Source of the DNA: Embleya hyalina
Lineage (GTDB): Bacteria; Actinomycetota; Actinomycetes; Streptomycetales; Streptomycetaceae
DNA: 64,000 nucleotides
Direction: 5' to 3'
Assembly: GCF_003967355.1 (NCBI RefSeq)
Contig: NZ_BIFH01000025.1
Coordinates: forward strand, 62,001 to 126,000
Under the pieces are notes generated by a model, which was not told where the DNA came from, did not search any database, and saw nothing but the letters and a program-made list of their open reading frames with translations. The position numbers were made by a program, and so were the translations under genes. Position 1 is the stretch's first letter. The number at the start of each line of letters is the position of its first letter. Below are positions 1-8,310 of the stretch, piece after piece.

Positions 1-172
1 ATGGATCGCGGATGCCACCGAACGCCGCGCCTCGACGGTGGTCGGGGGTGAGATCCGCCGGCGCCTCGAACGGCCAGGCCGCCTGAGTCCTGGTGACGGC
101 GGACGCGTGGCGTCGATCGGCCCCATAGGGGCAGCAATGTACGACAACCGAAGAGAGGTTCGACCCTCACGT

Positions 173-952
173 TCATTGCGCGGAGGGGTGGTCGGGGTGT
201 CGGTCGGAGGCGTCGATTGCGGAATCGGGCTGGGCATGGGCGCCCAAATGATCGTTCAGGCGTCGCAGTTGCTCCTCCATGCCCCGCAGGCGTTTCTCGA
301 GGCGGGCGTATTCGAGGCGTTCCTCGGCCTGTTGCTCGGGGAGGATCAACCGCGTGGCGATGGTCGCGGTGACCACACCCATCATGCCGATGCCCACCAC
401 CATCAGCACCGCACCGACCAGGCGGCCCTCGGTGGTCACCGGGTGCAGATCGCCGTACCCGACGGTGGTGATCGTGCTGATCGCCCACCACAGGGCATCC
501 GGGTAGCCCGTGATGTTCGCGTCCGACGCGCGGCGTTCCGGCGCCAGGACGGCAGCGGCGCCGGCGACCAGGATCGTGAGGACCAGCACGACGGTGCTCG
601 CCAACAGCCGGCCGGTACGCCCACCCCGGGCGACCGCCCCGATCCGGCCGATCACCCCGATCAGGCGCAACACACGCGTTGCGGGGAGCGCGACCGCGGC
701 AAGGTCCAGCGGGTGGGCGCGCACGAACCTCCAACGGTCCCGGCTGAGTCCGAGCCTGACGAGGTAGTCGGTCAGGAAGACCACCCACACCCCGTACTCG
801 ATCCACAACACCGGGCGCTCGCGGGCCTGCAACGCCTCACCCAGTACGAATGTCGTCAACGAAACGACCGCCGAGAGCGTCAGCCACGGGATTATCGCGT
901 ATTCCCACCGCCGATACGCCGTGGACTCCTGGTCCCCGTTCGAGCCCCGCAT
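173..952 (-). CDS. Voltage-gated-type potassium channel
   Basis: A 259-residue integral membrane protein expected to conduct potassium across the cell membrane. The selectivity filter TVGYGD is at residues 163-168, between hydrophobic segments at about 120-137 (S5) and 178-204 (S6). Earlier hydrophobic segments lie at about 18-37, 47-66 and 82-92. An arginine-bearing helix at 93-112 resembles a weak S4 sensor. The C-terminus (about 205-236) is a charged, probable coiled coil, with no RCK domain. I chose the ATG at 952 because GGAG lies seven bases upstream; an in-frame GTG at 967 and an open frame to 1123 exist. It is transcribed in the same direction as the stress genes that follow upstream. 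Family assignment is firm; gating and physiological role are not visible. Confidence 0.88.
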   Translation of the reverse strand: MRGSNGDQESTAYRRWEYAIIPWLTLSAVVSLTTFVLGEALQARERPVLWIEYGVWVVFLTDYLVRLGLSRDRWRFVRAHPLDLAAVALPATRVLRLIGVIGRIGAVARGGRTGRLLASTVVLVLTILVAGAAAVLAPERRASDANITGYPDALWWAISTITTVGYGDLHPVTTEGRLVGAVLMVVGIGMMGVVTATIATRLILPEQQAEERLEYARLEKRLRGMEEQLRRLNDHLGAHAQPDSAIDASDRHPDHPSAQ

Positions 953-1067
953 CACGAACTCCGTCACGGTAGGGAACCCGCCGGACCGACCGAGGGCCGC
1001 TCCCCCGTGCATGCTAAACGACGGCGCGGGCCACTCGCGAGGTCGGAACGTCCGCCGTCCCCGAAGA

Positions 1068-1547
1068 TCAATCGGGAGGCATATTCGGATGACGGGAGCC
1101 CTGCTGCCGGTGGTCGTCGCCATCCCCGTACAGGTCCACCAGTACTTTGAGCAGGTCGTGGTCGGTCAGTACGCCCACGGGGCGATCCGTCTCGTCCACC
1201 ACCAGGAGGGCGTCCGCACCGGCTCCCAGAAGTCGCTTGCTCGCGCTGATCACGTCGATGTCGGGGGCGACGAAACGGGGTTCGGTTCCGAGTACGTCGC
1301 GTGCCGTGCGGTGCTTGAGTCCCAGCGGGTCGAGCGCCCACACCGACGCGAGGTCGCGGTCACCGAGCAGGCCCACGGCGCGGCCCTCGTCGACGACGGC
1401 CATGTGGCGTAGATGGGCCGTGAGCATACGATCCATGGCCTGCCACAGGGTGTCCTGACCGGCGACGGCGACGACCGGGCCGTGCATCACCTCGCGGACC
1501 ATCGGAACAGGTGTCGCTCGCACTGGACGAACGTGTGTCGTGGACAT
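1068..1547 (-). CDS. CBS-domain pair protein
   Basis: A 159-residue soluble protein made almost entirely of two CBS motifs, roughly residues 18-70 and 85-140. Such pairs bind adenosyl ligands and usually act as sensory modules; here no catalytic domain is attached. The second repeat has the typical hydrophobic core ending in a GVLTDHDLL strand-helix. The ATG at 1547 is preceded by AGGTG. It lies among other genes of stress-island type (alcohol dehydrogenase, CBS-BON protein, DUF1918 protein) on the same strand, so a role in energy or dormancy sensing is plausible but inferred. Confidence 0.85.
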   Translation of the reverse strand: MSTTHVRPVRATPVPMVREVMHGPVVAVAGQDTLWQAMDRMLTAHLRHMAVVDEGRAVGLLGDRDLASVWALDPLGLKHRTARDVLGTEPRFVAPDIDVISASKRLLGAGADALLVVDETDRPVGVLTDHDLLKVLVDLYGDGDDHRQQGSRHPNMPPD

Positions 1548-1621
1548 GAGTCACCTACTCGTATTCGAGGTTGTTCGGCGTTGGTATTCGGGCGATCTAC
1601 TCGGTGAAGGTCTCGGACCGG

Positions 1622-2656
1622 TCAATCGGCGATCAGGACCGCCGCACCGCGCACACGATCCGCGGCGAGATCGGCGAGTGCGCGGTCGGCGCGTCCCATG
1701 GGGTAGGGGGTGGTCGTCACGCGTAGGTCGATCTCCGTCGCCAGGCGCAGGAACTCGACGCCGTCGTCGCGGGTGTTGGCGGTGACGCTGCGCAGATTGC
1801 GTTCGCGGAACAGGTGCCGCTGGTAGTTCAGGGCCGGAATGTCGGTCAGGTGTATGCCCGCCACCGCCACGGTCCCGGAAGCGTCGAGTGCCGCCAGGGC
1901 GGTCGGCACGATGTCGCCGACGGGGGCGAACACGATCGCCGAGTCCAGCGGTTCGGGTGGGGACTCGTAGGTGTCGCCGGCGGTGGCGGCGCCCAGTTCC
2001 AGCGCCAGTCGGCGGGCCTGTGCCGAGCGGGTCATGACGTGGACGGACGCGCCCCGCGCCAGTGCGACCTGTGCGGCGAGGTGAGCCGACGCGCCGAAGC
2101 CGTAGATGCCGAGCCTGCCACCGGGTGGCAGGTCCGCGCGCCGCAATGCCCGGTAGCCGATGATGCCCGCGCACAGCAAAGGCGCCAGGTACTCGGCGTC
2201 ACGATCCGCGGGCAGCGCGTACACGTAGTCCTCCGGCGCCGAGGCGACGTCGGCGAATCCGCCGTCGGCGTCCCACCCGGTGTACGTCGACTCGGGGCAC
2301 AGGTTCTCGGCGCCGCCTCGGCAATGGCGGCATTTCCCACAGGTATGGCGAAGCCAGGCGATCCCGACGCGATCACCGGGGGCGAAGCGTGTCGCACGCG
2401 TACCCACGGACTCCACGACGCCCACCACTTCGTGCCCGGGAACGGTGTTCGCCCGGTGCGGCGCCAGGTCGCCCTCCGCGAGGTGCAGGTCCGTACGACA
2501 GACGCCACACGCCTGCACCCGCACCAGGACGTCCTCCGGGCCCGGCTCCGCGCGCTCGTGTTCGACGAGTTCGAGAGGGTGGGTGTCGATCGGCCCGGGG
2601 CGGGTCACCTCCCACGAGCGCGCGGCGCGCCCACGCGCGGAGGTGTCGGTGCTCAT
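1622..2656 (-). CDS. Zinc-dependent alcohol dehydrogenase
   Basis: A 344-residue medium-chain dehydrogenase/reductase that should oxidise alcohols or reduce aldehydes with NAD(P). Catalytic zinc ligands fit C50, H75 (in PGHE) and C162. The structural zinc loop has C106, C109, C112 and C120. A nucleotide-binding glycine pattern YGFGAS is at about 185-190. Length is normal for the family. The ATG at 2656 has GGTGAG upstream and places the fold at the expected N-terminal position; the frame stays open to 3001, but the extra sequence is not protein-like. Substrate is unknown. Its position between two CBS proteins resembles actinomycete hypoxia/stress islands (inference). Confidence 0.88.
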   Translation of the reverse strand: MSTDTSARGRAARSWEVTRPGPIDTHPLELVEHERAEPGPEDVLVRVQACGVCRTDLHLAEGDLAPHRANTVPGHEVVGVVESVGTRATRFAPGDRVGIAWLRHTCGKCRHCRGGAENLCPESTYTGWDADGGFADVASAPEDYVYALPADRDAEYLAPLLCAGIIGYRALRRADLPPGGRLGIYGFGASAHLAAQVALARGASVHVMTRSAQARRLALELGAATAGDTYESPPEPLDSAIVFAPVGDIVPTALAALDASGTVAVAGIHLTDIPALNYQRHLFRERNLRSVTANTRDDGVEFLRLATEIDLRVTTTPYPMGRADRALADLAADRVRGAAVLIAD

Positions 2657-3010
2657 GAGTCTCACCCCCATGCGGGATGGTCGAGCGCTGTGCCTTCGTC
2701 TCCCAGCGTCGTGCTCGCGGACTACGGGGCACAGGGCCGGATGGTGCCGTGCACCCGGGCCGAACGTCCTGTCGGCAACCCGACGTCGCGCCGCACCGCT
2801 GCCCCGGCCGTACGCCACCGACCGCCGGGCGGCCTCGCGCCCGGTGCGGCCGTCGGTGCCGCATCGCAGGTCACGGAGCAGCCGTGGCAGCGGCTCGTGG
2901 GGATCGGGCCCGGCGGCATCACCGGGCGACTCCGACCGCTCTTTCGCGGGTCTCGGATCGGGCATCCGCGTGCCGGGGCCACTCATCGGGCCTCCGCGCA
3001 TTCGAAGGCG

Positions 3011-3685
3011 TCACCTGGCGCCGGACGAATCGTGGACATCGTCGGTGCGATAGGCGATGCGCTCGTGTACCGACACCACGCCGTCGACGCCGTGACACAG
3101 CCGTTCGATGATGGGGATCCGACTTTTGAACTCGACGGATCCACCGAGGGTGACCTGCCCCTCGTGCACCTCGACCGTCACCTCGGAGGGGGCAAGACGC
3201 AACATTCGCCGCAGGATGTCCTGCTCGATCTCATCGCGAATGGCGTCGTCACCCCGCAGGAAGACGCGCAACAGGTCGCCGCGACTGACGATGCCCTGAA
3301 GCCGGTCCTCCTCGTCCACCACAGGTAGTCGCTTGATGTCGTGCACCGCCATGAGGCGGGCCGCGCCGGCCACGGTCCAGTCCGGACGTACGCACACCGC
3401 GGGCGCGGACATCAATTCCTCGGCCCGCACCCCCTCGGCCTTGGCCCGGTCCCACGCCTGCGGATCCGGAACCCGGCTCGGGCCGGGTGGGTCTGCCCGA
3501 GCGGTCGACCTGCGGAGCAGGTCGGCCTCGGACACCACGCCCATCGGACGGTTCGACACGTCCACCACGGGCACCGCCGTGACGTGGTTGTCCGCCAGGA
3601 GTTCGACGATCTCCTTGAACCGTGTGTCGGGCCGTACCCGGACGACTTCCCTGGTCATGCACTCGGCAACCGTTCGGTGATGCAT
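3011..3685 (-). CDS. CBS pair with C-terminal BON domain
   Basis: A 224-residue protein with two CBS motifs (about residues 5-60 and 85-140) followed by a BON domain (about 150-212, ending in a GVVSV strand). BON domains are commonly associated with membrane or periplasmic binding; no signal peptide is present here, so the protein is likely cytoplasmic. Start ATG at 3685 has a strong GGAGAGG site. The CBS-BON architecture is common in actinobacterial stress regulons next to universal stress proteins, and a universal stress protein remnant lies nearby at about 4.3 kb. The architecture is clear; the ligand is unknown. Confidence 0.88.
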   Translation of the reverse strand: MHHRTVAECMTREVVRVRPDTRFKEIVELLADNHVTAVPVVDVSNRPMGVVSEADLLRRSTARADPPGPSRVPDPQAWDRAKAEGVRAEELMSAPAVCVRPDWTVAGAARLMAVHDIKRLPVVDEEDRLQGIVSRGDLLRVFLRGDDAIRDEIEQDILRRMLRLAPSEVTVEVHEGQVTLGGSVEFKSRIPIIERLCHGVDGVVSVHERIAYRTDDVHDSSGAR

Positions 3686-3848
3686 GTCGCCTCTCCTTCC
3701 GGGGGCGTCGCGGTCGGGGGTCTTCGTTCGCCCGAGTCGACCTCGTCCCGACTCCGACCTCGAAGCCCGCGGGCATGGCCGCGCTCGCCGGCCGTCCATC
3801 GACACCGGGACACGTCGGCCGCGGCCTTGCAACCTCGTGTCAGCCGCG

Positions 3849-4055
3849 CTACTTCGATCCGAACAACGCCTCGGGTTTCTCGATGTGCGTTTCCGGGCCG
3901 GGAAGGAACAGCGATTCGTGGTCGTCCTCGGTCCAGCGCACCGTGTAGGGCGGAGTGCCGTCCGCGTGCTCGACCCGGATCACCAAGCCGACGCGTCGGG
4001 GCTCGCCCACGTGCGGAGACTCGACCACCACCCAGTCACCTACCTGCGCCTCCAT
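3849..4055 (-). CDS. DUF1918 small protein
   Basis: A 68-residue protein matching the DUF1918 family: an N-terminal GDWVVVESPHVG stretch followed by an SH3-like beta region that includes GLVIRV and YTVRW, and a short charged tail. Members are common in actinobacteria, often beside stress genes; no biochemical role is established. ATG at 4055 is preceded by GGAAAGGGGAG. The frame is open upstream to 4229, but that sequence has no recognisable homology. Same strand as the CBS and dehydrogenase genes. Confidence 0.85.
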   Translation of the reverse strand: MEAQVGDWVVVESPHVGEPRRVGLVIRVEHADGTPPYTVRWTEDDHESLFLPGPETHIEKPEALFGSK

Positions 4056-4252
4056 GTCGCCGCTCCCCTTTCCGCTTTCCGAGTCCACGGCGGTGGCAGG
4101 GCCTTCGCCACCTGCCAACCCCAGAATGCGCCGAGGATTCGCTCTCGCACAGGGCCGAACGGCCCAGGCCGATCGAGGCCCACCAGGCAAGGAAGCACAT
4201 CCCGACTCGTCGAACGACGGCCCGCCCAATCGTCGGAGGCGGTCCGGAGCCG

Positions 4253-4390
4253 AGTCGGGCGAGAGAGCCGGCGAAACGGGTCGGTTCGTTCGGAGAGAAA
4301 GGCATGCTGCTCGGAGCGGTCGGTCACGGACTGGTGCACCACGCCCACTGTCCGATCATTGTCGTGCCGCCGGAACGCAACGACGTGCGC
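4253..4390 (+). pseudogene. Universal stress protein C-terminal remnant
   Basis: About 45 codons read as the end of a universal stress protein. VGS, a GMLLGAVGHG block and the HHAHCPIIVVP tail match the ATP-binding C-terminus of the family (usual pattern G-x2-G-x9-G(S/T) then HHxxCPVxVV). The N-terminal hundred residues are absent, no start or ribosome site precedes it, and the frame runs on without a stop into unrelated sequence. I read it as a decayed gene at the edge of the stress group, beside where the injection-system locus begins. Confidence 0.6.
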
Positions 4391-4399
4391 TGCCCAAGT

Positions 4400-4505
4400 C
4401 CTTCGACAACGGTCCGCACTCCTCGTGCGGCAGCGACGGCGCGTCCAGCAGCGGCTCTACGAGGCGGTCGCCCCTGCCGGGCAGGGCCGTCATGGTCGCC
4501 TGGAA
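4400..4505 (-). pseudogene. Possible antibiotic-biosynthesis-monooxygenase-like remnant
   Basis: On the minus strand, about 35 codons resemble the N-terminus of small ABM-fold proteins: TALPGRGDRLVE followed by LLDAPSLPHEEC. After this the similarity stops, as expected after a frameshift or deletion. No intact gene fits between 4391 and 4792. The match is short and made by eye, so this is tentative. Confidence 0.3.
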
Positions 4506-4792
4506 GCCGTGGGCAACGATCCCCGGCGGGTGGGCGCAGGGCGCACCGTCCCGGGCCACATCTGCACACTGGTGCGCGGAAGGCGGATCAGCGCGTCGCG
4601 CGGGGGCAGTTCCAGCGGGTCGTCACGGTGTCATCCCGGAAGGGTCGGGGCGAGGTGCCCCATGGTGACCGGCACGGTTCGTGGGCGGCGGGGGCAGCCG
4701 GAACTGCCCTTGGAGACACCCTCGGGGCCGTGGGCGCCGCGCCGTTGTCGCGGGATCGTGGTCGGGACCCTCGGCGGCGTAGGAGGTCCGGT

Positions 4793-7342
4793 ATGTGGCA
4801 GCGGCAGGTCGGCGTACCGGGACACACCGGGCGGGACGCGCGCGCGGATCGGCGACGCCGGTCGAACGCGTCGCCCGCCCCGGCCCCACGGCCCGGCGAA
4901 CGGCTCACGAGCGACGCCGTGTCGGCCCTTCAGGGCTCCGCCGGCAATGCGGCCGTCGCGCGCATGCTCCGCCCGGCCCGGCCCTCGACCGTGCCGGTCC
5001 CGGTGCAGCGTCTGCGGTCCGACGACGAAGAGGAATCCGACGACGAGGGGCAGCCCGCGCAACAACCCCAACAGCAGGCGCCGGCGCCGAACCCGAATCA
5101 GGTCAGGGCCGGGATCACGACGCTGGTGGACAACCCCCCGATGGTGAACTACGGCGCTCGCCGACAGGGCCGGGCGCACGGGGAGTTCTGGATGCGGTTC
5201 GCCCGATCCAAGCAGGGCGAGGAGGCCGAGGAAACCCTGTCGGAGACCAGCGCCCTGCTCTTCGACAGCATGAAGGGCGCCCAGGAACAGGCGCGCGAGG
5301 AGGATCCGGAGCACACTGCCGAGGACAGCAACAACCGCGAGGTCCAAGGCATGTTGATCAACGGCCGACTGGTGTTCGCGTCGAACTACAACTCCTCCAT
5401 CGACACTCTCGTGGAACGCGGTCGGCACGAGGTCGGGGCGGAACCCACCTTCGGGGAATTGCTGGAGTTCGAACAGAGCGACGCGGCGCTCACCCGCGGC
5501 CTGCGCGAGCACGAGGCGGAGAACGTGCGCGCCAAGCTGGCGAGTTTCCGCCGCAAGAACCGGGCCATCGTCACCGGGCAACGCGGCGAGGGCGAACAGC
5601 AACGGGGCCCGGACGCCACTGCCATGGCCCTGCGCGCGAAGATGGACTCGCCGGTGATCGTGGTGGATGTCGAGGACCCGGATCTGCACGGGATGCTCAC
5701 CGACGAGGAGCACGAGGGCCGGGTGTTCCTGCTCCGGTTCGCCGCCCTGGACCCCAGGGCGAAGAAAACCGGCAAGAACAAGGGGCAGCAGACCCAGGAG
5801 GGGTCCGTGCACGCGGAGCAGAAGTTGCTCCTGGCGCTGCGCCGCGCCGGGATCAGGCCGCGCCGGGACGTCAGGGGCCCGATCTCCGTCATGGGCAAGT
5901 ATCGCCCCTGCATGGGCTGCGCCGCGGCGCTGATGTACTACCGGGAGCGGCTGGACTTCACGAACCTGACGTTCGACGAGAACTACGGACACTACTTCCA
6001 GGGTTCGGTGGACTCCCTCTACGAGCATCAGCGACACGTCATGGACGCCCACTACCTGGAATACATCCGGCAGATGGTCGCGGAGGACATCACCAGCACC
6101 CCGGCCATGGCGCACGAGGCCGCCCCGCAGGGCGCCGTCCATCGTCGCGGCGGCCCCTCTCTCAGGGTGCCCGGGGCGTACGCGTCACGACAGGCGGACG
6201 TGACGCCGCCCACCAGCGACGCGGAGTTCGACGAAGACGACACCTATCGCCGGATCACCCGCCCCCTGACGGATACCTGGACAACGGAGACGGCGTCCGC
6301 CGGCATCGGCAAGGGCTCCGCCACGCACACGATCCCGCGACGCCGCCACGAACGGCTCACCCCCGAGCAGCAGACGGAACTGCGGGAACTCTGGAACGGC
6401 AGGCCCGGCGAACCTCCCACCAACGCAAGCCGTCGACAGGCCATCGAGCTCGCGGACCGCTACAACGCCCGCGATCAGATGACTTTCGAGTATCTCGCCA
6501 AGGTCGTCGCCCTGCACCCCGACCGGTTCAACGGCTATGTCGCCCGCTTCCGCGACAGGGGTCACTGGAAACATGTACCGACGCGGTCCAAGAAGGTGGA
6601 GACCGGGCCGAAGAACCGCAAGAAGGGCGCGGTCGAGAAGCAGTTCACCAAGGGCGGCGAACTCGATCAGGAGGGCATGGACACCATCCGGGCGGTCATC
6701 GAGAGCCTCGGCGACGACGCGTGGTGCCGGGATTGGAGGCGCGCCGACGACGGCAGGAGCACCGGCGAACTCAACGCGACCAAGGCGCCCGACGCCCTCC
6801 TCAGGACGCTCGCCGAACTGCGCCGTGACCACCACTACAGCGTGCCGAGCCTTTCCAAGTACCTGCACACCGGCGCCAACGGCGACAAGCTCAGAAAGGC
6901 CATCCAACGCAAGGGCGAGAAGCTGCTCGCCCGGCGCGAGCAATCCGAGACGCCGATGAGGACCGAGGACATCGAGATGGAGGACGCGGCACCGATCAAG
7001 ACCGAGGAGGCCGAGGGCGCCGAGGACTTCGAGATGGACGACGAGCCGTGGTCGGTGCCGGCGGGCTTCGCGGGCGGATCGTCCTCGTCGATGACCCTGC
7101 CCCACCGGCCGGGACCGAGCATCGGGATCGGCGAGGCGGGCAGTTCCTCCGGTACGTCGTATCGTGATCGTCCCCGGGAGATCGGTGGCTACACCCTGCA
7201 TGTCGACCCGCGCACGGGACAGGCCACCTACATCGACGAGGACACCGGCTACGAGTACGTCCATGTCGACGGCCGCATGGTGCGCATCGACAGGGGCGAG
7301 GACGAGGACGTCGAGATGGGCGGCAGCCGCGGTCGCCGCTGA
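4793..7342 (+). CDS. Candidate eCIS cargo: deaminase-fold toxin-like protein
   Basis: An 849-residue protein with a nucleic-acid-deaminase signature. H340-A341-E342 and P372-C373-x2-C376 fit the zinc ligands and catalytic glutamate of the cytidine deaminase fold as found in polymorphic toxins. The N-terminus is disordered and holds ALQGSAGNAAVARM at residues 45-58, nearly identical to a motif in the DUF4157 protein next door. Residues 75-100 are acidic and glutamine/proline-rich. After the core come two helical, basic regions (about 520-600 and 625-715), an acidic stretch (720-752) and a small beta-rich C-terminus. ATG at 4793 follows AGGAGG by six bases. There is no signal peptide and no recognisable immunity gene. 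Deaminase fold is likely; cargo status is inferred from the shared motif and its place beside the injection locus. Substrate is unknown. Confidence 0.75.
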   Translation: MWQRQVGVPGHTGRDARADRRRRSNASPAPAPRPGERLTSDAVSALQGSAGNAAVARMLRPARPSTVPVPVQRLRSDDEEESDDEGQPAQQPQQQAPAPNPNQVRAGITTLVDNPPMVNYGARRQGRAHGEFWMRFARSKQGEEAEETLSETSALLFDSMKGAQEQAREEDPEHTAEDSNNREVQGMLINGRLVFASNYNSSIDTLVERGRHEVGAEPTFGELLEFEQSDAALTRGLREHEAENVRAKLASFRRKNRAIVTGQRGEGEQQRGPDATAMALRAKMDSPVIVVDVEDPDLHGMLTDEEHEGRVFLLRFAALDPRAKKTGKNKGQQTQEGSVHAEQKLLLALRRAGIRPRRDVRGPISVMGKYRPCMGCAAALMYYRERLDFTNLTFDENYGHYFQGSVDSLYEHQRHVMDAHYLEYIRQMVAEDITSTPAMAHEAAPQGAVHRRGGPSLRVPGAYASRQADVTPPTSDAEFDEDDTYRRITRPLTDTWTTETASAGIGKGSATHTIPRRRHERLTPEQQTELRELWNGRPGEPPTNASRRQAIELADRYNARDQMTFEYLAKVVALHPDRFNGYVARFRDRGHWKHVPTRSKKVETGPKNRKKGAVEKQFTKGGELDQEGMDTIRAVIESLGDDAWCRDWRRADDGRSTGELNATKAPDALLRTLAELRRDHHYSVPSLSKYLHTGANGDKLRKAIQRKGEKLLARREQSETPMRTEDIEMEDAAPIKTEEAEGAEDFEMDDEPWSVPAGFAGGSSSSMTLPHRPGPSIGIGEAGSSSGTSYRDRPREIGGYTLHVDPRTGQATYIDEDTGYEYVHVDGRMVRIDRGEDEDVEMGGSRGRR

Positions 7343-7362
7343 GCCGTCGAGAGCGAGCTCGA

Positions 7363-7400
7363 CCGTGGCGCGGCGACGCGGTACATCCGGCCCGCCACGG
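7363..7400. terminator. Possible bidirectional terminator
   Basis: CCGTGGCG (7363-7370) and CGCCACGG (7393-7400) form a perfect 8-bp inverted repeat with a 22-base loop. It sits in the 63-base gap between two convergent genes, the deaminase gene and the DUF4157 gene. The long loop and lack of a T-run make it a weak candidate. Confidence 0.35.
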
Positions 7401-7405
7401 CCACG

Positions 7406-8104
7406 TCACCGGAACCGGGCCTGTCTGTCCTCGCGTTGCTCCTCATCGGCCGACCGCGGTCGGGTCGCCGGGATGCCGGGCGCGGGCTCGTGCGGCACCG
7501 GCACCGGGCCGCTCATCACCTGTCGTGCCTGCCGTTCCGCGGCAACCTCCCAGCTGTCGGTGGGACTGGAAACAGCCAGCCCCCGAGGGTCGACCTCACC
7601 ACCGACGGGGCCCTGTTGCTGCTGGAGGTAGTGCCCCAGCTCGTGGGCCAGGGTATGCCTGCCGTTGCCACCCGCACCCACGACCACGTGCCGGCCGGAG
7701 GTGAAGGCACGGGCACCGACCTCGGCGGCCGAGCCGCGTGCCAACTGCCCGCTGTGCAGGCGCACTCCGGAGAAGTCGGCGCCACCGAAGCGTGCCTCCA
7801 TCTCCTCTCGTACGCCGGTGTCGAGCGGGACACCCGGACTGCGCAGGACCCGGTGCACCAGGGAACGCCGCATCGGGGGTTCGGAGTCCGGGTGCCCACG
7901 ATCGGGATCGTGTTCGTGGCGCTGGATCATCCGGACCACGGCGGCGTTGCCGATCGAACGTTGCAGAGCCCCCGCCCGCTCCGCCTCCGAAGGCGGCGCG
8001 GGCGTCGCCCCGGGCGTGGTCGCCCGCCGAACGACCCGCCGCCGCACCGGCTCGGGGGCGGAACACGACGAAGTGCGCGGTCGGTCGGCCGCGGGTGTAC
8101 GCAT
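7406..8104 (-). CDS. DUF4157 metallopeptidase-like eCIS protein
   Basis: A 232-residue DUF4157 protein. The zinc-peptidase motif HELGH is at 154-158 within LAHELGHYLQ, and the upstream conserved block includes ARFGGADFSGVRLH (about 104-117) and ARAFTSGRHVVVG (131-143). DUF4157 is a well-known companion of contractile injection systems. The N-terminus is disordered and contains ALQRSIGNAAVVRMIQRH at residues 46-63, closely matching the motif in the candidate cargo protein. ATG at 8104 has GGGAGG upstream. It may act as a protease, a chaperone or itself a loaded protein; the sequence does not decide. It faces the deaminase gene across a 63-base gap. Confidence 0.9.
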   Translation of the reverse strand: MRTPAADRPRTSSCSAPEPVRRRVVRRATTPGATPAPPSEAERAGALQRSIGNAAVVRMIQRHEHDPDRGHPDSEPPMRRSLVHRVLRSPGVPLDTGVREEMEARFGGADFSGVRLHSGQLARGSAAEVGARAFTSGRHVVVGAGGNGRHTLAHELGHYLQQQQGPVGGEVDPRGLAVSSPTDSWEVAAERQARQVMSGPVPVPHEPAPGIPATRPRSADEEQREDRQARFR

Positions 8105-8310
8105 GACCCAATCCTCCCGGATCCGAGATGTCGCGTCGGGGCGAACGGCAACCGCTCGTCCCGATGGGCAATGAGGGTTGCCCTTTCGGTGAACTCTGGC
8201 GAACCCACCTTTCCAAGGCATATCTTCGACCTTCTCCGGGGAACCCTCCCCCCGACGTCGGGTCGTTCAACGTCGATCACGTCCGGCGTGCACGTGTGTA
8301 CAACCCGGTT

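Noticed and set aside
3341-4792. An open frame running into the deaminase gene from 3341
   Set aside because: It crosses the antisense of intact genes and lacks protein-like sequence except for the stress protein remnant; the AGGAGG before ATG 4793 fixes the real start.
4631-6142. Long minus-strand frame opposite the deaminase gene
   Set aside because: It is the mirror of biased codons in the plus-strand gene and shows no family resemblance.
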